This document shows, one piece after another, positions 49,541-58,241 of a stretch of DNA of 64,000 nucleotides (position 1 is the first letter of the stretch; each line of letters starts with the position of its first letter). The DNA is from Amycolatopsis sp. A133 (GTDB lineage Bacteria > Actinomycetota > Actinomycetes > Mycobacteriales > Pseudonocardiaceae). The DNA lies in contig NZ_JAVHJU010000046.1 of assembly GCF_031082405.1 (NCBI RefSeq), forward strand, positions 52,576 to 116,575, read 5' to 3'. A program made the position numbers and the translations under genes. The notes beneath the pieces are model-generated. The model did not search any database, had not been told where the DNA came from, and saw only the letters and a list, made by a program, of their open reading frames with translations.

Positions 49541-50380
49541 ATGACGAACACCGACGGCCGCGTCTGGCTGATCACCGGCTGCTCCGCCGGCTTCGGCCGG
49601 GAGATCGCGCTGGCCGCGCTGGCCGCGGGCGACCGCGTGCTGGCCACCGCCCGCCGGCCGGAAACCCTGACGGACCTGCGGGACCGCGGCGGCGACCGGA
49701 TCCGGACCGCGGCACTGGACGTCACCGACGCCGGGCAGATCGACGCGGCGGTGAAAACCGCGCTCGACGAGTTCGGGCGGATCGACGTCGTGGTCAACAA
49801 CGCCGGCAACGGCTCGGTCGGCGCGGTCGAAGAACTCACCATGGCCGAACTGCGCGCCCTGATGGACGTCATGTTCTTCGGCGCGGTCGCGGTCACCAAG
49901 GCCGTGCTGCCGCACCTGCGCGCGCAGGGCAGCGGCACGATCGTGCAGCTCAGCTCGATGGGCGGGCAGCTGTCGATGCCCGGCTTCGGCGCGTACTGCG
50001 CGGCGAAGTTCGCCCTGGAAGGCATCTCGGAGGCACTGGCCGCCGAGGTGGCGCCGTTCGGGGTGCGGGTGCTGATCGTCGAGCCCGGCGCGTTCCGCAC
50101 CGAGTTCGGCGGCGGCCGCATGCACCGCTCCCGCACGATCGACGCCTACGCGGTGTCGACGGCGGGAACGCGCGACGCGGTCGAGAACATGGACGGCACC
50201 CAGCCCGGCGACCCGGCCAAGGCCGCGGCGGCGATCGTCCGAGCGGCCGGCCGCGACGACGCTCCGCTGCGGCTCGCACTGGGCGCGGACGCCGTCGAAG
50301 CGATCCGCGCCCACCACGAAGCCCTCGCGGCCGACCTGGCCGCCTGGGAAGAGGTCAGCCGGGCGACTGCGCTGGATTAG
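49541..50380 (+). CDS. Short-chain dehydrogenase/reductase
   Basis: Protein of 279 aa: VWLITGCSAGFGREIA (TGxxxGxG with Ser-Ala-Gly-Phe), VVNNAGNGSVG, catalytic Ser in VQLSSMGG and YCAAK with Tyr/Lys. The Arg pair in TARRPET after beta2 indicates NADPH. GGAGG lies 8 nt before the ATG. The substrate is unknown; the fold is of the retinol/oxidoreductase-like SDR group. It overlaps the convergent VOC gene by 4 bp. Confidence 0.9.
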   Translation: MTNTDGRVWLITGCSAGFGREIALAALAAGDRVLATARRPETLTDLRDRGGDRIRTAALDVTDAGQIDAAVKTALDEFGRIDVVVNNAGNGSVGAVEELTMAELRALMDVMFFGAVAVTKAVLPHLRAQGSGTIVQLSSMGGQLSMPGFGAYCAAKFALEGISEALAAEVAPFGVRVLIVEPGAFRTEFGGGRMHRSRTIDAYAVSTAGTRDAVENMDGTQPGDPAKAAAAIVRAAGRDDAPLRLALGADAVEAIRAHHEALAADLAAWEEVSRATALD

Positions 50381-50742
50381 GCCTGCGGGTCCTGCAACAG
50401 GCCGAGGACGTTGCTGTCGGCGTCGGTGAAGGTCGCCACCAGGCGCCCGTTGCCGACGTCCTTCGGCTCGTCCTTCACCGTCGCGCCCGCCGCGGTCACT
50501 TCGGCGAGCTTCGCCTGGAGGTCCCCGACGTGCCAGTAGGTCACCGGCCCGGTCATGCCCTGCTGCGCGCCGTTGGGCACCAGGCCGATGTGCTGGCCCC
50601 CGGTGTCGTAGCCGACGTAGTAGGGCGCGTCGGCCTGCGGCTCGAGGCCCAGCAGCGCGGTGTAGACGGCCTTGGCGGCGGCCAGGTCGGTGACGGTATT
50701 CCCGGCCCGCGCTTCTCGATTCCTGATCGGTCGGCCGAGCAC
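50377..50742 (-). CDS. VOC-family (glyoxalase/bleomycin-resistance fold) protein
   Basis: Protein of 121 aa. It has the two beta-alpha-beta-beta-beta units of a VOC protein: TVTDLAAAKAVYTALLGLEP, then YVGYDTGGQHIGLVP, VTYWHVGDLQAKLAEVTAAG and VATFTDADSNVLGLLQDP. The first 14 residues (LGRPIRNREARAGN) do not fit the fold and the GTG start at 50742 is uncertain. It lies 16 nt after the ABC ATPase gene and could be read from that operon. Substrate unknown. Confidence 0.8.
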   Translation of the reverse strand: MLGRPIRNREARAGNTVTDLAAAKAVYTALLGLEPQADAPYYVGYDTGGQHIGLVPNGAQQGMTGPVTYWHVGDLQAKLAEVTAAGATVKDEPKDVGNGRLVATFTDADSNVLGLLQDPQA

Positions 50743-50758
50743 CGTCGGCCGAGCAGCG

Positions 50759-51427
50759 TCAGCCGAGCAGCGCCGTGAGCACCCCGTCGAGCAGGCGGAC
50801 GCGGCGGTCGGCGATGCGGTGGACCTCCTCGTCGTGGGTCGCGACGAGCACGGCCGCTCCCTCGTCGGCGCACCGGCGCAGCAGCCGCAGCACCCGGGGC
50901 GTGCTGCCCGCGTCCAGGTGCGCCGTCGGCTCGTCGGTGAGCAGGACGCGGGGACGGCCGGCCACCGCGCGGGCCAGCGCCACCCGCTGCTGCTGCCCGA
51001 ACGACACCTCCAGGGGGTAGCGGTCGCCGAGGTCGCCGATGCCCAGCTCGTCCAGGAGCTCGGCGACCCGGGCGGCGATCGACGGCGCCGAGGGGCGCGG
51101 GACGTCCGAACGCAGCCGCAGCGGCAAGGCGACGTTCTCCGCGATCGTCAGCTCGTTGGCCAGCCCGAGCGCCTGCGGCAGCACCGCGCAGGTGTGCCAC
51201 GACGGTGCGCCGCTGATCGGGACGCCGTCGAGCAGCACGGAGCCGGCGTCGGGGGAGTCGAACCCGCACAGCAGCGCCAGCAGCGCGCTCTTGCCGGACC
51301 CGGACCGGCCCGACACCGTCACGAGCTCGCCGGCGCCGACGCTCAGCTCCAGCCCGCGCAGCACCTCGATGTCCCCGCTGGGGTGGGCGAAACTGCGGCG
51401 CAGGCCGACGGCCTCCACGAGTGTCAT
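50759..51427 (-). CDS. ABC ATPase (LolD/MacB type), second motor gene
   Basis: Protein of 222 aa. Walker A is GRSGSGKSALL, the signature VSFGQQQRVALA, Walker B VLLTDEPTAHLD and the switch His VATHDEEVH. The signature starts with VSFGQ where LSGGQ is usual, so the second residue of the consensus is replaced. The ATG overlaps the preceding ATPase stop as ATGA. It is encoded with another ATPase and a single permease, so the motor may be a heterodimer. Confidence 0.87.
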   Translation of the reverse strand: MTLVEAVGLRRSFAHPSGDIEVLRGLELSVGAGELVTVSGRSGSGKSALLALLCGFDSPDAGSVLLDGVPISGAPSWHTCAVLPQALGLANELTIAENVALPLRLRSDVPRPSAPSIAARVAELLDELGIGDLGDRYPLEVSFGQQQRVALARAVAGRPRVLLTDEPTAHLDAGSTPRVLRLLRRCADEGAAVLVATHDEEVHRIADRRVRLLDGVLTALLG

Positions 51428-52116
51428 GCCAGTGGCTCCCGTTCTTCGACACCTTCGAGCGACCCCTTGTGCAGCCGCGCCACCCGCCGGCCGAGGCCGA
51501 TGAGGCGTTCGTCGTGCGAGGCGACCAGTACCGCGAAGTCCTGGTCCACCAGGTACCGCAGGGTGTCCAGGACCAGGTCGGCCGACGCCTCGTCCAGCTG
51601 CGACGTCGGCTCGTCGGCGAGGATCACCGTCGACCGCGCGGCCAGCACGCACCCGAACGCCAGCCGCTGCTGCTGCCCGCCCGAGAGCGCCGAGATCTTC
51701 CAGCCGCCGGTGCCGTGCAGGCCCAGCTGCCCGAGGATGTCCTCCGGAGTGCACTCCGTGCCGGCGGCCTCGGCCGCGGCACGGAGGTTCTCGGCCACGC
51801 TCAGGTAGCCCAGCAGGTTGTCGGCCGGGTTCTGGAACACCAGCCCCAGGTGGTGGCGCCGCAGCGCCCGCCGCTCCCGGTGCTTGAGCTTGCGGACGTC
51901 GGCGCCCTGGAAGGTCAGCGTGCCGCGCGCGGGCTGCTCGAACAGCCCCAGCACCCGCAGCAGCGTCGACTTCCCCGAGCCCGACGGCCCGGCGAGCACG
52001 GTCATGCCGCGCGCCGGCACGTCGATGCTGACGTCGTCGACTCCGGTGACGACCCCGGCCGGCGTCTGGTAGTCGACGCCGATGCCGCGCAGGGAGAAGA
52101 TCGGTTTCTCAGGCAC
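51424..52116 (-). CDS. ABC ATPase (LolD/MacB type), first motor gene
   Basis: Protein of 230 aa. Walker A is GPSGSGKSTLL, followed by Q-loop VFQNPADNLL, canonical signature LSGGQQQRLAFG, Walker B VILADEPTSQLD and switch VASHDERL. GTG 52116 overlaps the permease 3' end by 8 nt. It differs substantially from the second ATPase, which suggests an asymmetric heterodimer or two motors for distinct halves of the permease. Confidence 0.9.
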   Translation of the reverse strand: MPEKPIFSLRGIGVDYQTPAGVVTGVDDVSIDVPARGMTVLAGPSGSGKSTLLRVLGLFEQPARGTLTFQGADVRKLKHRERRALRRHHLGLVFQNPADNLLGYLSVAENLRAAAEAAGTECTPEDILGQLGLHGTGGWKISALSGGQQQRLAFGCVLAARSTVILADEPTSQLDEASADLVLDTLRYLVDQDFAVLVASHDERLIGLGRRVARLHKGSLEGVEEREPLA

Positions 52117-54727
52117 GGATCAGCTCCGCGGTCCGGGCGGTGCGCACCGAGCGCACCGCGATCCAGCCGGCCAGCGCGACGACGGCCACGCCGATCAGGA
52201 CGACGGTCAGCACGAACGGCAGTGGATCCGGCAGCTCCGAGCGCGGCGCGAGGAACGTCGCCGGGTCGAACCGGGGCACCGACAGGCCCGCCACCGCGAC
52301 CCCGCACACGACCCCGACGACGATCGCCAGCCCGCTCAGCGCGCCCAGCTCCATCAGGTGACTCGCCAGCAGCGTTCGCGGCCGCATGCCCATCCGCAGC
52401 ACCAGCGCCCCGGCCAGCGCGTTCTGCCGCCGCCGGACCTCCACCGCCACGAGCAGCGCCAGGATCGCCACCACCCCGAGCACCGCGCCCAGCAGCGCCA
52501 CGAACGAGAACGTCCACGACACCACGAAGAACGGCAGACCGTCCAAAGCGGACTCCCGGCTGACGCGGTTCGGGATGAACACCCCCGCGGCGCGCAGCGC
52601 GGTGGTCGCCTCGGCCATCGGCGACGTGGTCAGCACGCTCCACTTCGGAATGCCGTTCAGCTGCGCGTGGCCGAGCACCGTGCGCGAGACGACGTAGCCG
52701 GGGGAGGTGCCGATCATCGGGAACACCGGCAGGTCGCCGGCGACGACGGCGTCGGGCAGCCCGTCCGGCAGCCGGGCCTCCTGCTTGGCCGTGTGCCCGA
52801 CGCGGATCACCGGCGTGCCGCGCGGGTCGGGCCGGGAAATCTTGCGCAGCAACCCGTCCAGGTCGCCGGTGGGGATCCGGTCCACCGCGGCGCCGCGGGC
52901 GAACGTCGCCGGGTCGACCACCAGCACCACGCTGCCGGTCCCGGTCAGCTCGCCGACCACCGTGCTGGTCCCGGCCAGCGACGGGGGCATCGCGACGGCA
53001 CCCATGCCGATCGGGCTGTCGGTGTCGAGGCGGGCGTTGCTGCCGACGAAGATCGCCGACTTGGTTTCCAGGGCCTCCTCCTGGCCGTTGGCGATGCCGA
53101 GGCCGGTGGCCAGCGTGCCGATGGCGAGGGTGCCGATGACCAGCACCCCGGTCACCGGGGCGCGGGCGCCGGCCAGCCGCCGGATCGCCAGCTGCAGCGC
53201 CGGGCGCGACCAGAACCGGGCCCGGTGCGAGGCGTGCAGCGCCAGCCACGCCAGCCGCGCGGTCAGCAGGCCCACCGTCAGCACCACGAACACCGGGTAG
53301 GTCAGGGCCAGCGGGTCGACCTGCGGCAGCGGATTGCCCAGCCGGGACGTCGTGCCGTAGCGGACCAGCCGGGTCCAGCCCAGCCACGCCATGCCAGCCG
53401 TCGCCAGCTCCCACGGGAAGTACGCCAGCCACCGCACCCGGTGGCCGCCGCGGCGCACCCGGCCCAGCTCGAACTCCCGGTGCACCCGCACGGCGACGAC
53501 CAGGGCCAGCAGCACCAGCGACACCGCCAGCGTCACGGCCGCGACCCCGGCGGCGCGCAGCTCGGCCGCCGGATCCGGCACGCCGGGCGGGCCGTACACG
53601 CCCAGCAGCACCCGCGCCGCGACCGCGCCGGCGGCGCCGCCGAGCAGGACCGGCAGGCCCAGTTCGGCGACGGCGAGCCCGCCGAGCGCCGCGGGGCCGC
53701 TGCCGCGCGCGGAGAGCAGCCGCAGCTGCGCGTGCCGCCGCTGGTACCACTGCAGGGCGACCGTGCCGAGGCCGGCGCAGCCGACCAGGACGCTGATCAG
53801 CGCGAGCGGCAGGATCGACACGAACACGTTGTCCTGCGCCTGGCGGGCGATCTGCACCGAGCGCTGGAACGTCGGGACGTCGGCGGCGATCAGCGAGCCG
53901 AGGCCCTGCGCGGTCAGATCGGCGCGGACGTCGGCGATCAGGTCCTGCGAGCGCTGCAGCAGGTCCTCCGCCGCGCTCAGCGTCTTCGGCGCCGGCTCGT
54001 AGAAGGAGACGTGGAAGTACTGCATCGTCGGCAGGCCGATCGCCTTGACCGCGTCGTCGAAGGTCTTGCGGTCGGTGGCGAAGACGATGGAATCGATCGG
54101 GTCGTCGACCAGCCGGTCGATGACCGCCCCGGACTGCTGCGAGCACCACCACCGCGGCGGCGGATCGAGCAGGTCGCGGTAGATGCCGGTGACCGGCGGC
54201 AGCGCGACGCCCTGCAGGCTCGGCCTCGTGCCGAGGCCGATGTGCTCGGCGTCGGCCACCACGTTGCCCAGCCACAGCCCCGGCGCGCGCGAGCCCTGCT
54301 GCAGCGTCAGGTTGTCCAGGCCGGCCTGGTCGCGGTAGCCGAGGCGGACCTTGTAGTGGGGGTCGCCGTTGAACTCGGTGCCGGGGAGCACGTTGGTGAA
54401 CTGGCCGACGACGGGCGCGCCGAACCCGTGGGCGGCGGCGTGCCGCTGGATCGCCCCGGTCACCGCGGGGATGTCCTGCACCGGCATGTTGCCCTTGCCG
54501 AACATCGGGCCGTAGCTGTCCGGGCAGGTGATGCCCGTCTGGTACTCGACGGCGGCGCCGCCGGCCGCGGAAGCCTGCAGCACCGCGGCCGTGCCGAGGA
54601 AACACGCCAGCAGCGAGGTCACGGCCGCGACGAGCAGCGTCAGCGGGCTGGAGAGAGCGGCCTTCGGGGCCGCCCGCCACGGTTTGGTCACTCTGCGTCG
54701 TCCATTCTTCCCCCGCATCACCCGCAT
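52109..54727 (-). CDS. Large FtsX/MacB-type ABC permease
   Basis: Protein of about 872 aa. One N-terminal TM helix (LTLLVAAVTSLLACFLGTAA) is followed by an extracytoplasmic domain of about 270 residues containing two cysteines (TCPDSYGP, WWCSQQ). Then come membrane bundles (ILPLALISVLVGCAGLGTVAL and others), a second external domain and a final FtsX-like bundle. This is a double FtsX layout in one polypeptide, so one protein could be the whole channel. The start is uncertain (ATG 54727, ATG 54718 or GTG 54691). Such exporters or mechanotransmitters act on lipids, peptides or cell-wall hydrolases; the role here is open. Confidence 0.82.
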   Translation of the reverse strand: MRVMRGKNGRRRVTKPWRAAPKAALSSPLTLLVAAVTSLLACFLGTAAVLQASAAGGAAVEYQTGITCPDSYGPMFGKGNMPVQDIPAVTGAIQRHAAAHGFGAPVVGQFTNVLPGTEFNGDPHYKVRLGYRDQAGLDNLTLQQGSRAPGLWLGNVVADAEHIGLGTRPSLQGVALPPVTGIYRDLLDPPPRWWCSQQSGAVIDRLVDDPIDSIVFATDRKTFDDAVKAIGLPTMQYFHVSFYEPAPKTLSAAEDLLQRSQDLIADVRADLTAQGLGSLIAADVPTFQRSVQIARQAQDNVFVSILPLALISVLVGCAGLGTVALQWYQRRHAQLRLLSARGSGPAALGGLAVAELGLPVLLGGAAGAVAARVLLGVYGPPGVPDPAAELRAAGVAAVTLAVSLVLLALVVAVRVHREFELGRVRRGGHRVRWLAYFPWELATAGMAWLGWTRLVRYGTTSRLGNPLPQVDPLALTYPVFVVLTVGLLTARLAWLALHASHRARFWSRPALQLAIRRLAGARAPVTGVLVIGTLAIGTLATGLGIANGQEEALETKSAIFVGSNARLDTDSPIGMGAVAMPPSLAGTSTVVGELTGTGSVVLVVDPATFARGAAVDRIPTGDLDGLLRKISRPDPRGTPVIRVGHTAKQEARLPDGLPDAVVAGDLPVFPMIGTSPGYVVSRTVLGHAQLNGIPKWSVLTTSPMAEATTALRAAGVFIPNRVSRESALDGLPFFVVSWTFSFVALLGAVLGVVAILALLVAVEVRRRQNALAGALVLRMGMRPRTLLASHLMELGALSGLAIVVGVVCGVAVAGLSVPRFDPATFLAPRSELPDPLPFVLTVVLIGVAVVALAGWIAVRSVRTARTAELIRA

Positions 54728-54850
54728 GGACGCGCACGCTACCGGCCACCCCGCCGTGTCGGCACGTTTTTGGCGTGATCGTTGCTCACCCCGTGTGTTT
54801 GCGCCGGAACCGGCCGCCGCGACCAACCGGGACCGCCATCCGGCCGGTTT

Positions 54851-54892
54851 AGTGGTCTAGACCTTGACGTTGCGATTGGTCTGATCCAATCC
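54851..54892 (+). promoter_or_regulatory. Two DasR-like (dre) boxes and promoter of the chitinase gene
   Basis: AGTGGTCTAGACCTTG (54851-54866) contains TGGTCTAGACCT, close to the published dre consensus AGTGGTCTAGACCACT. A second box, TGGTCTGATCCA (54877-54888), lies 24 bp downstream within GATTGG..CCAATC. TTGACG (54864-54869) overlaps the first box as -35. Direct-repeat boxes of this type are known at Streptomyces chitinase promoters, where DasR represses until glucosamine-6-phosphate accumulates. Confidence 0.8.
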
Positions 54893-54950
54893 TGGGAACG
54901 TCCCGCCGTGCCGCGCCGCCGCATGGCTTCCCGCCCGCACTGGAGCGCAG

Positions 54951-56693
54951 ATGCGTCGACGCAGGCTTTTCTCCCGATTGTCCGTTTCCCTGGCCCTGGC
55001 GGCCTTCTCGGCCGGCTCCCTGGTCGCCGTGGCCGGTCCCGCCCAAGCCGCGACGCCGCTGCCCACGCACGTCTTCGCGCCGTACTTCGAAGCCTGGACC
55101 GGGGAGAGCCCCGCCGCGCTGGCGCAGCAGTCCGGCGCCAAGCACCTGACCATGGCGTTCCTGCAGGCCGCCACCAAGGGCTCCTGCACCGTGTACTGGA
55201 ACGGCGACACCGGCATGCCGGTCTCCGGCGGCACCTTCGGCGCCGACATCACCACCATCCGCTCCCGCGGCGGTGACGTCATCCCGTCCTTCGGCGGCTA
55301 CACGGCCGACAACACCGGCACCGAGATCGCCGACAGCTGCGCGAGCGTCGACTCCATCGCCGCGGCCTACGAGTCGGTGATCACCACCTACGACGTCCCG
55401 CGGCTCGACATGGACATCGAGGACAACTCGCTGACCAACTCCGCCGGGATCGACCGCCGCAACAAGGCCATCAAGAAGGTCCAGGACCGGGCCGCGGCCT
55501 CGGGGCGGTCCCTGCAGATCTCCTACACCCTGCCCACCACCACCCGCGGCCTCGCCGACAGCGGCCTGGCCGTGCTGCGCAACGCCGTCGCCAACGGCAC
55601 CCGCGTCGACGTCGTCAACCTGATGACCTTCGACTACTACGACAACGCCGCGCACCAGATGGCCACCGACACCCAGACCGCGGCGACCGGCCTGGTCTCG
55701 CAGCTGGGCGCCCTCTACCCGGGCAAGACCCAGGCGCAGCTGTGGGCGATGGTCGGGATCACCGAGATGATCGGCGTCGACGACTTCGGCCCGGCCGAAA
55801 CGTTCACCACCGCGGACGCCGCCACCGTCTACAACTGGGCCGTCGCCAAGGGCATCAACACGCTGTCCTTCTGGGCGCTGCAGCGCGACAACGGCAGCTG
55901 CCCCGGCGGCGCGGCGGCGGACAACTGCTCCGGCATCGCCCAGGACACGTGGTTCTTCAGCCACGCCTTCGAGCCCTTCACCGGCGGCACCTCCGTGCCC
56001 GGCAACGACTTCTCCCTGGCCGCGAACCCCGCCTCGGCCACGGTGGACCCGGGCGGCTCGGCCTCGGCGACCGTGACGACCGCCGTGACCTCCGGCGCCG
56101 CCCAGCAGGTCACGCTGTCGGTCACCGGCGCACCCGCCGGCGTCACCGCGTCCGTCAGCCCCGGCTCGGTGACCGCGGGCGGCAGCGCGACGCTGTCGGT
56201 GAGCACCACCGCGGCCGCCGTCCCCGGTGTCTACCCGCTGACCGTGACCGGCGCCGCGGCCTCCGGCAGCCACAGCACCTCCTTCACCCTCACCGTCAAG
56301 GGCCCGCCGCCCGCGGGCGGCGTCGTCAACGGCGGCTTCGAGACCGGCGCACTGAGCCCGTGGAGCGCCCCCGGCGACACGATCGTCGCCTCGCCGGCGC
56401 ATTCGGGCACCCACGCGCTGCAGGTGGTGCCCACGGCGTCGGCCACCGGCGAAGCGGCACAGAACGTCACCCTCGCCCCGAACCACGCCTACACGCTCAC
56501 GGCGTGGGTGCAGGGCAGTTACGCCTACGTCGGCGTCCGGGGCGGCGCGACGGCGAGCGCGTGGACCTCCGGCGGCGGCTGGACGCGGCTGTCGGTGCCG
56601 TTCACGACCGGCGCGTCGGGTGCGGTGACGGTGTACGTCCACGGCTGGTACGGCCAAAGTGCCGTCTACGCCGACGACTTCGCGATCGGCTGA
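54951..56693 (+). CDS. Secreted GH18 chitinase-like protein with C-terminal Ig-like and carbohydrate-binding modules
   Basis: Protein of 580 aa. A signal peptide (RRRRLFSRLSVSLALAAFSA, cleavage near AQA) precedes a GH18 barrel (about 38-345). The catalytic DxDxE is RLDMDIED (Asp153, Asp155, Glu157), and YxxFD-like MTFDYYD follows. Next come a bacterial Ig-like domain (about 350-450, ending TFSLTVKG-like FTLTVKG) and a CBM-like module (GGFETGALSPWS onward). It probably degrades chitin or chito-oligosaccharides. Two DasR-like boxes in its promoter support a chitin link. The barrel is of the compact actinobacterial subtype. Confidence 0.9.
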   Translation: MRRRRLFSRLSVSLALAAFSAGSLVAVAGPAQAATPLPTHVFAPYFEAWTGESPAALAQQSGAKHLTMAFLQAATKGSCTVYWNGDTGMPVSGGTFGADITTIRSRGGDVIPSFGGYTADNTGTEIADSCASVDSIAAAYESVITTYDVPRLDMDIEDNSLTNSAGIDRRNKAIKKVQDRAAASGRSLQISYTLPTTTRGLADSGLAVLRNAVANGTRVDVVNLMTFDYYDNAAHQMATDTQTAATGLVSQLGALYPGKTQAQLWAMVGITEMIGVDDFGPAETFTTADAATVYNWAVAKGINTLSFWALQRDNGSCPGGAAADNCSGIAQDTWFFSHAFEPFTGGTSVPGNDFSLAANPASATVDPGGSASATVTTAVTSGAAQQVTLSVTGAPAGVTASVSPGSVTAGGSATLSVSTTAAAVPGVYPLTVTGAAASGSHSTSFTLTVKGPPPAGGVVNGGFETGALSPWSAPGDTIVASPAHSGTHALQVVPTASATGEAAQNVTLAPNHAYTLTAWVQGSYAYVGVRGGATASAWTSGGGWTRLSVPFTTGASGAVTVYVHGWYGQSAVYADDFAIG

Positions 56694-56700
56694 GCCCTTC

Positions 56701-56746
56701 GGCGGCGGCCCGGTTGGGCAACACGGAGGTTGGCCGGGCCGCCGCC
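56701..56746 (+). terminator. 13-bp hairpin terminator after the chitinase gene
   Basis: GGCGGCGGCCCGG (56701-56713) pairs perfectly with CCGGGCCGCCGCC (56734-56746), beginning 8 nt after the stop. Confidence 0.8.
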
Positions 56747-56796
56747 GGCCGAGAGACTTCGCGGGGAAGATCTTCCGCCCCCGCGAGGAGGAACCG

Positions 56797-57330
56797 ATGC
56801 CGCACATCCCGCTCGACCCGGAACTGCCGGGGATCACCGCGCTCTTCGCCTACCGGCCGGAGACCGCGGCCCCGCTCGGGCAGCTGGCCGAAGTGCTGCT
56901 GCGCGGCCCCAGCACCCTCACGGTGGGGGAGCGCGAGCTGATCGCCGCCGTCGTGTCCAACGGCAACGAGTGCCGCTTCTGCACCGGCAGCCACGCCGCC
57001 GCGGCGGCGGAAACCCTCGACGGCGGCCGCGCGGTGGTGGACGCCGCCTGCGGCGGGATCGACGACGCCCCCGTCTCGGCGAAGGTGAAAGCCCTCCTGC
57101 GGATCGCCCTCGCGGTCCGCGAGACCGGCCGCGCGGTCACCGCCGAGCTGATCGCCGCGGCCCGCACCGAGGGCGCCACCGACGTCGAACTCCACGACAC
57201 CGTGCTGATCGCGGCGTCGTTCTGCCTGTTCAACCGCTACGTCGACGGCCTGGCCACGGTGGCCCCGGACGACCAGGCGGTCTACGACCAGATCGGCAAG
57301 CGGCTGGCCACGGGCGGCTACGCCCGCTAG
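56797..57330 (+). CDS. AhpD/carboxymuconolactone-decarboxylase-like peroxidase
   Basis: Protein of 177 aa, all-helical CMD fold. ECRFCTGSH contains the redox CxxC and downstream His of the AhpD active site, and VGERELIAAVVSNGN is the family approach helix. It probably detoxifies peroxides with a lipoyl-type partner, or acts as an uncharacterised alkylhydroperoxidase-like enzyme. GAGGAGGA lies 6 nt before the ATG. It follows the chitinase terminator, so it is a separate unit. Confidence 0.9.
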   Translation: MPHIPLDPELPGITALFAYRPETAAPLGQLAEVLLRGPSTLTVGERELIAAVVSNGNECRFCTGSHAAAAAETLDGGRAVVDAACGGIDDAPVSAKVKALLRIALAVRETGRAVTAELIAAARTEGATDVELHDTVLIAASFCLFNRYVDGLATVAPDDQAVYDQIGKRLATGGYAR

Positions 57331-57391
57331 CGCCTGTCAGAGTCTTCACGGCGGGCCGGTGCGGCAGGGCCCGGCTCCAAGTCCTGCCGCA

Positions 57392-57443
57392 GTTGTCGTG
57401 AGTGTTTAGGAGGGTTAGAACCCTCCCAAACACTCACGACAAC
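57392..57443. terminator. Dispersed hairpin element, copy 3 (25-bp arms, one mismatch)
   Basis: Arms 57392-57416 and 57419-57443 flank a 2-nt AG loop. The outer GTCGTGAGTG/CACTCACGAC stem equals copies 1 and 2, while the inner stem reads TTTAGGAGGGTT instead of GTAAGGCGGGTT, with matching changes in the opposite arm. It follows the CMD gene by 61 nt and is convergent with the minus-strand gene at 57525, so it can act in both directions. Confidence 0.85.
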
Positions 57444-57524
57444 CCGGCCGCCCACTCAGCCCGGGGTCTTCCGCACCTGGCGGCTGCCCCTCGCGACTCC
57501 GATACAGGCGCCAGGGCCGCGTGC

Positions 57525-58241
57525 TTACTGGAGGACCGCGATCGGGAGGATGACCAGCTCGCCGCTGTCCGGCCGCCACGCCTGGCTCTTGCCGAGGCAC
57601 CGCGCGTTGAACTGCCCCTGCGGCACTTCCTTGCGGCGCAGGTGGTCGTCGTGGCAGGCGACCCGGACCCGCGCGTCGCAGTCACCGATGCGCGCGTGCA
57701 GCACGACCTCTTCGGCGGTCTCCTCGGCGACGGTGAACCGGCCCTGCACCACCACGTAGCCGTCGTGGACCTCGGACAGCAGCGGCGAACGCGTCCGGCG
57801 CCACGCCCGGTCGCCCTGCACCACCCTGGTCGTCAGGTTCGCGTGCACGACGCCGTGCTGGGCTTCCAGGGACTTCAGCGCCATCCCCAGCAGGGAGTTC
57901 GCCGTGACGTGGACGTTGTAGCTCGTCTCCGTCTCGTGCCCGCGGTTGCCGCCGCGGCCGAACTTGAACCACTGGCTGGTGAACCCGAACGAGCCGTCGG
58001 TGCTGCGCCGGACGAACTCCCGGATGGCCCGCTGCGCGATGTCGCCGTAGCCGCCCTGCTGGCAGAGCTCGATCACGCGGGTCTCGTCCAGGTAGAACGG
58101 CAGGCCGGGCAGGAGCACCGGGCGGCTGCGCCGCACTACCCCGAGCACCAGCACGACCAACGTCACCACCGCGGCCAGCGCGGTCACGACCCAGACCCAC
58201 CAATCCAGCACCGACCACAGCAGCCCTCTATCGACAGCCAC
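57525..58241 (-). CDS. Hypothetical membrane-anchored protein
   Basis: Protein of 238 aa with one N-terminal TM helix (WWVWVVTALAAVVTLVVLVL) and a cytoplasmic or external domain of about 190 residues. Recognisable traits are SFGFTSQWFKFGRGGNRGHE and paired cysteines (DCDARVRVACHDDH). No family was recognised. It starts at GTG 58241, 14 nt inside the VWA gene, so it is translated with it and may be part of the same complex. Confidence 0.7.
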   Translation of the reverse strand: MAVDRGLLWSVLDWWVWVVTALAAVVTLVVLVLGVVRRSRPVLLPGLPFYLDETRVIELCQQGGYGDIAQRAIREFVRRSTDGSFGFTSQWFKFGRGGNRGHETETSYNVHVTANSLLGMALKSLEAQHGVVHANLTTRVVQGDRAWRRTRSPLLSEVHDGYVVVQGRFTVAEETAEEVVLHARIGDCDARVRVACHDDHLRRKEVPQGQFNARCLGKSQAWRPDSGELVILPIAVLQ

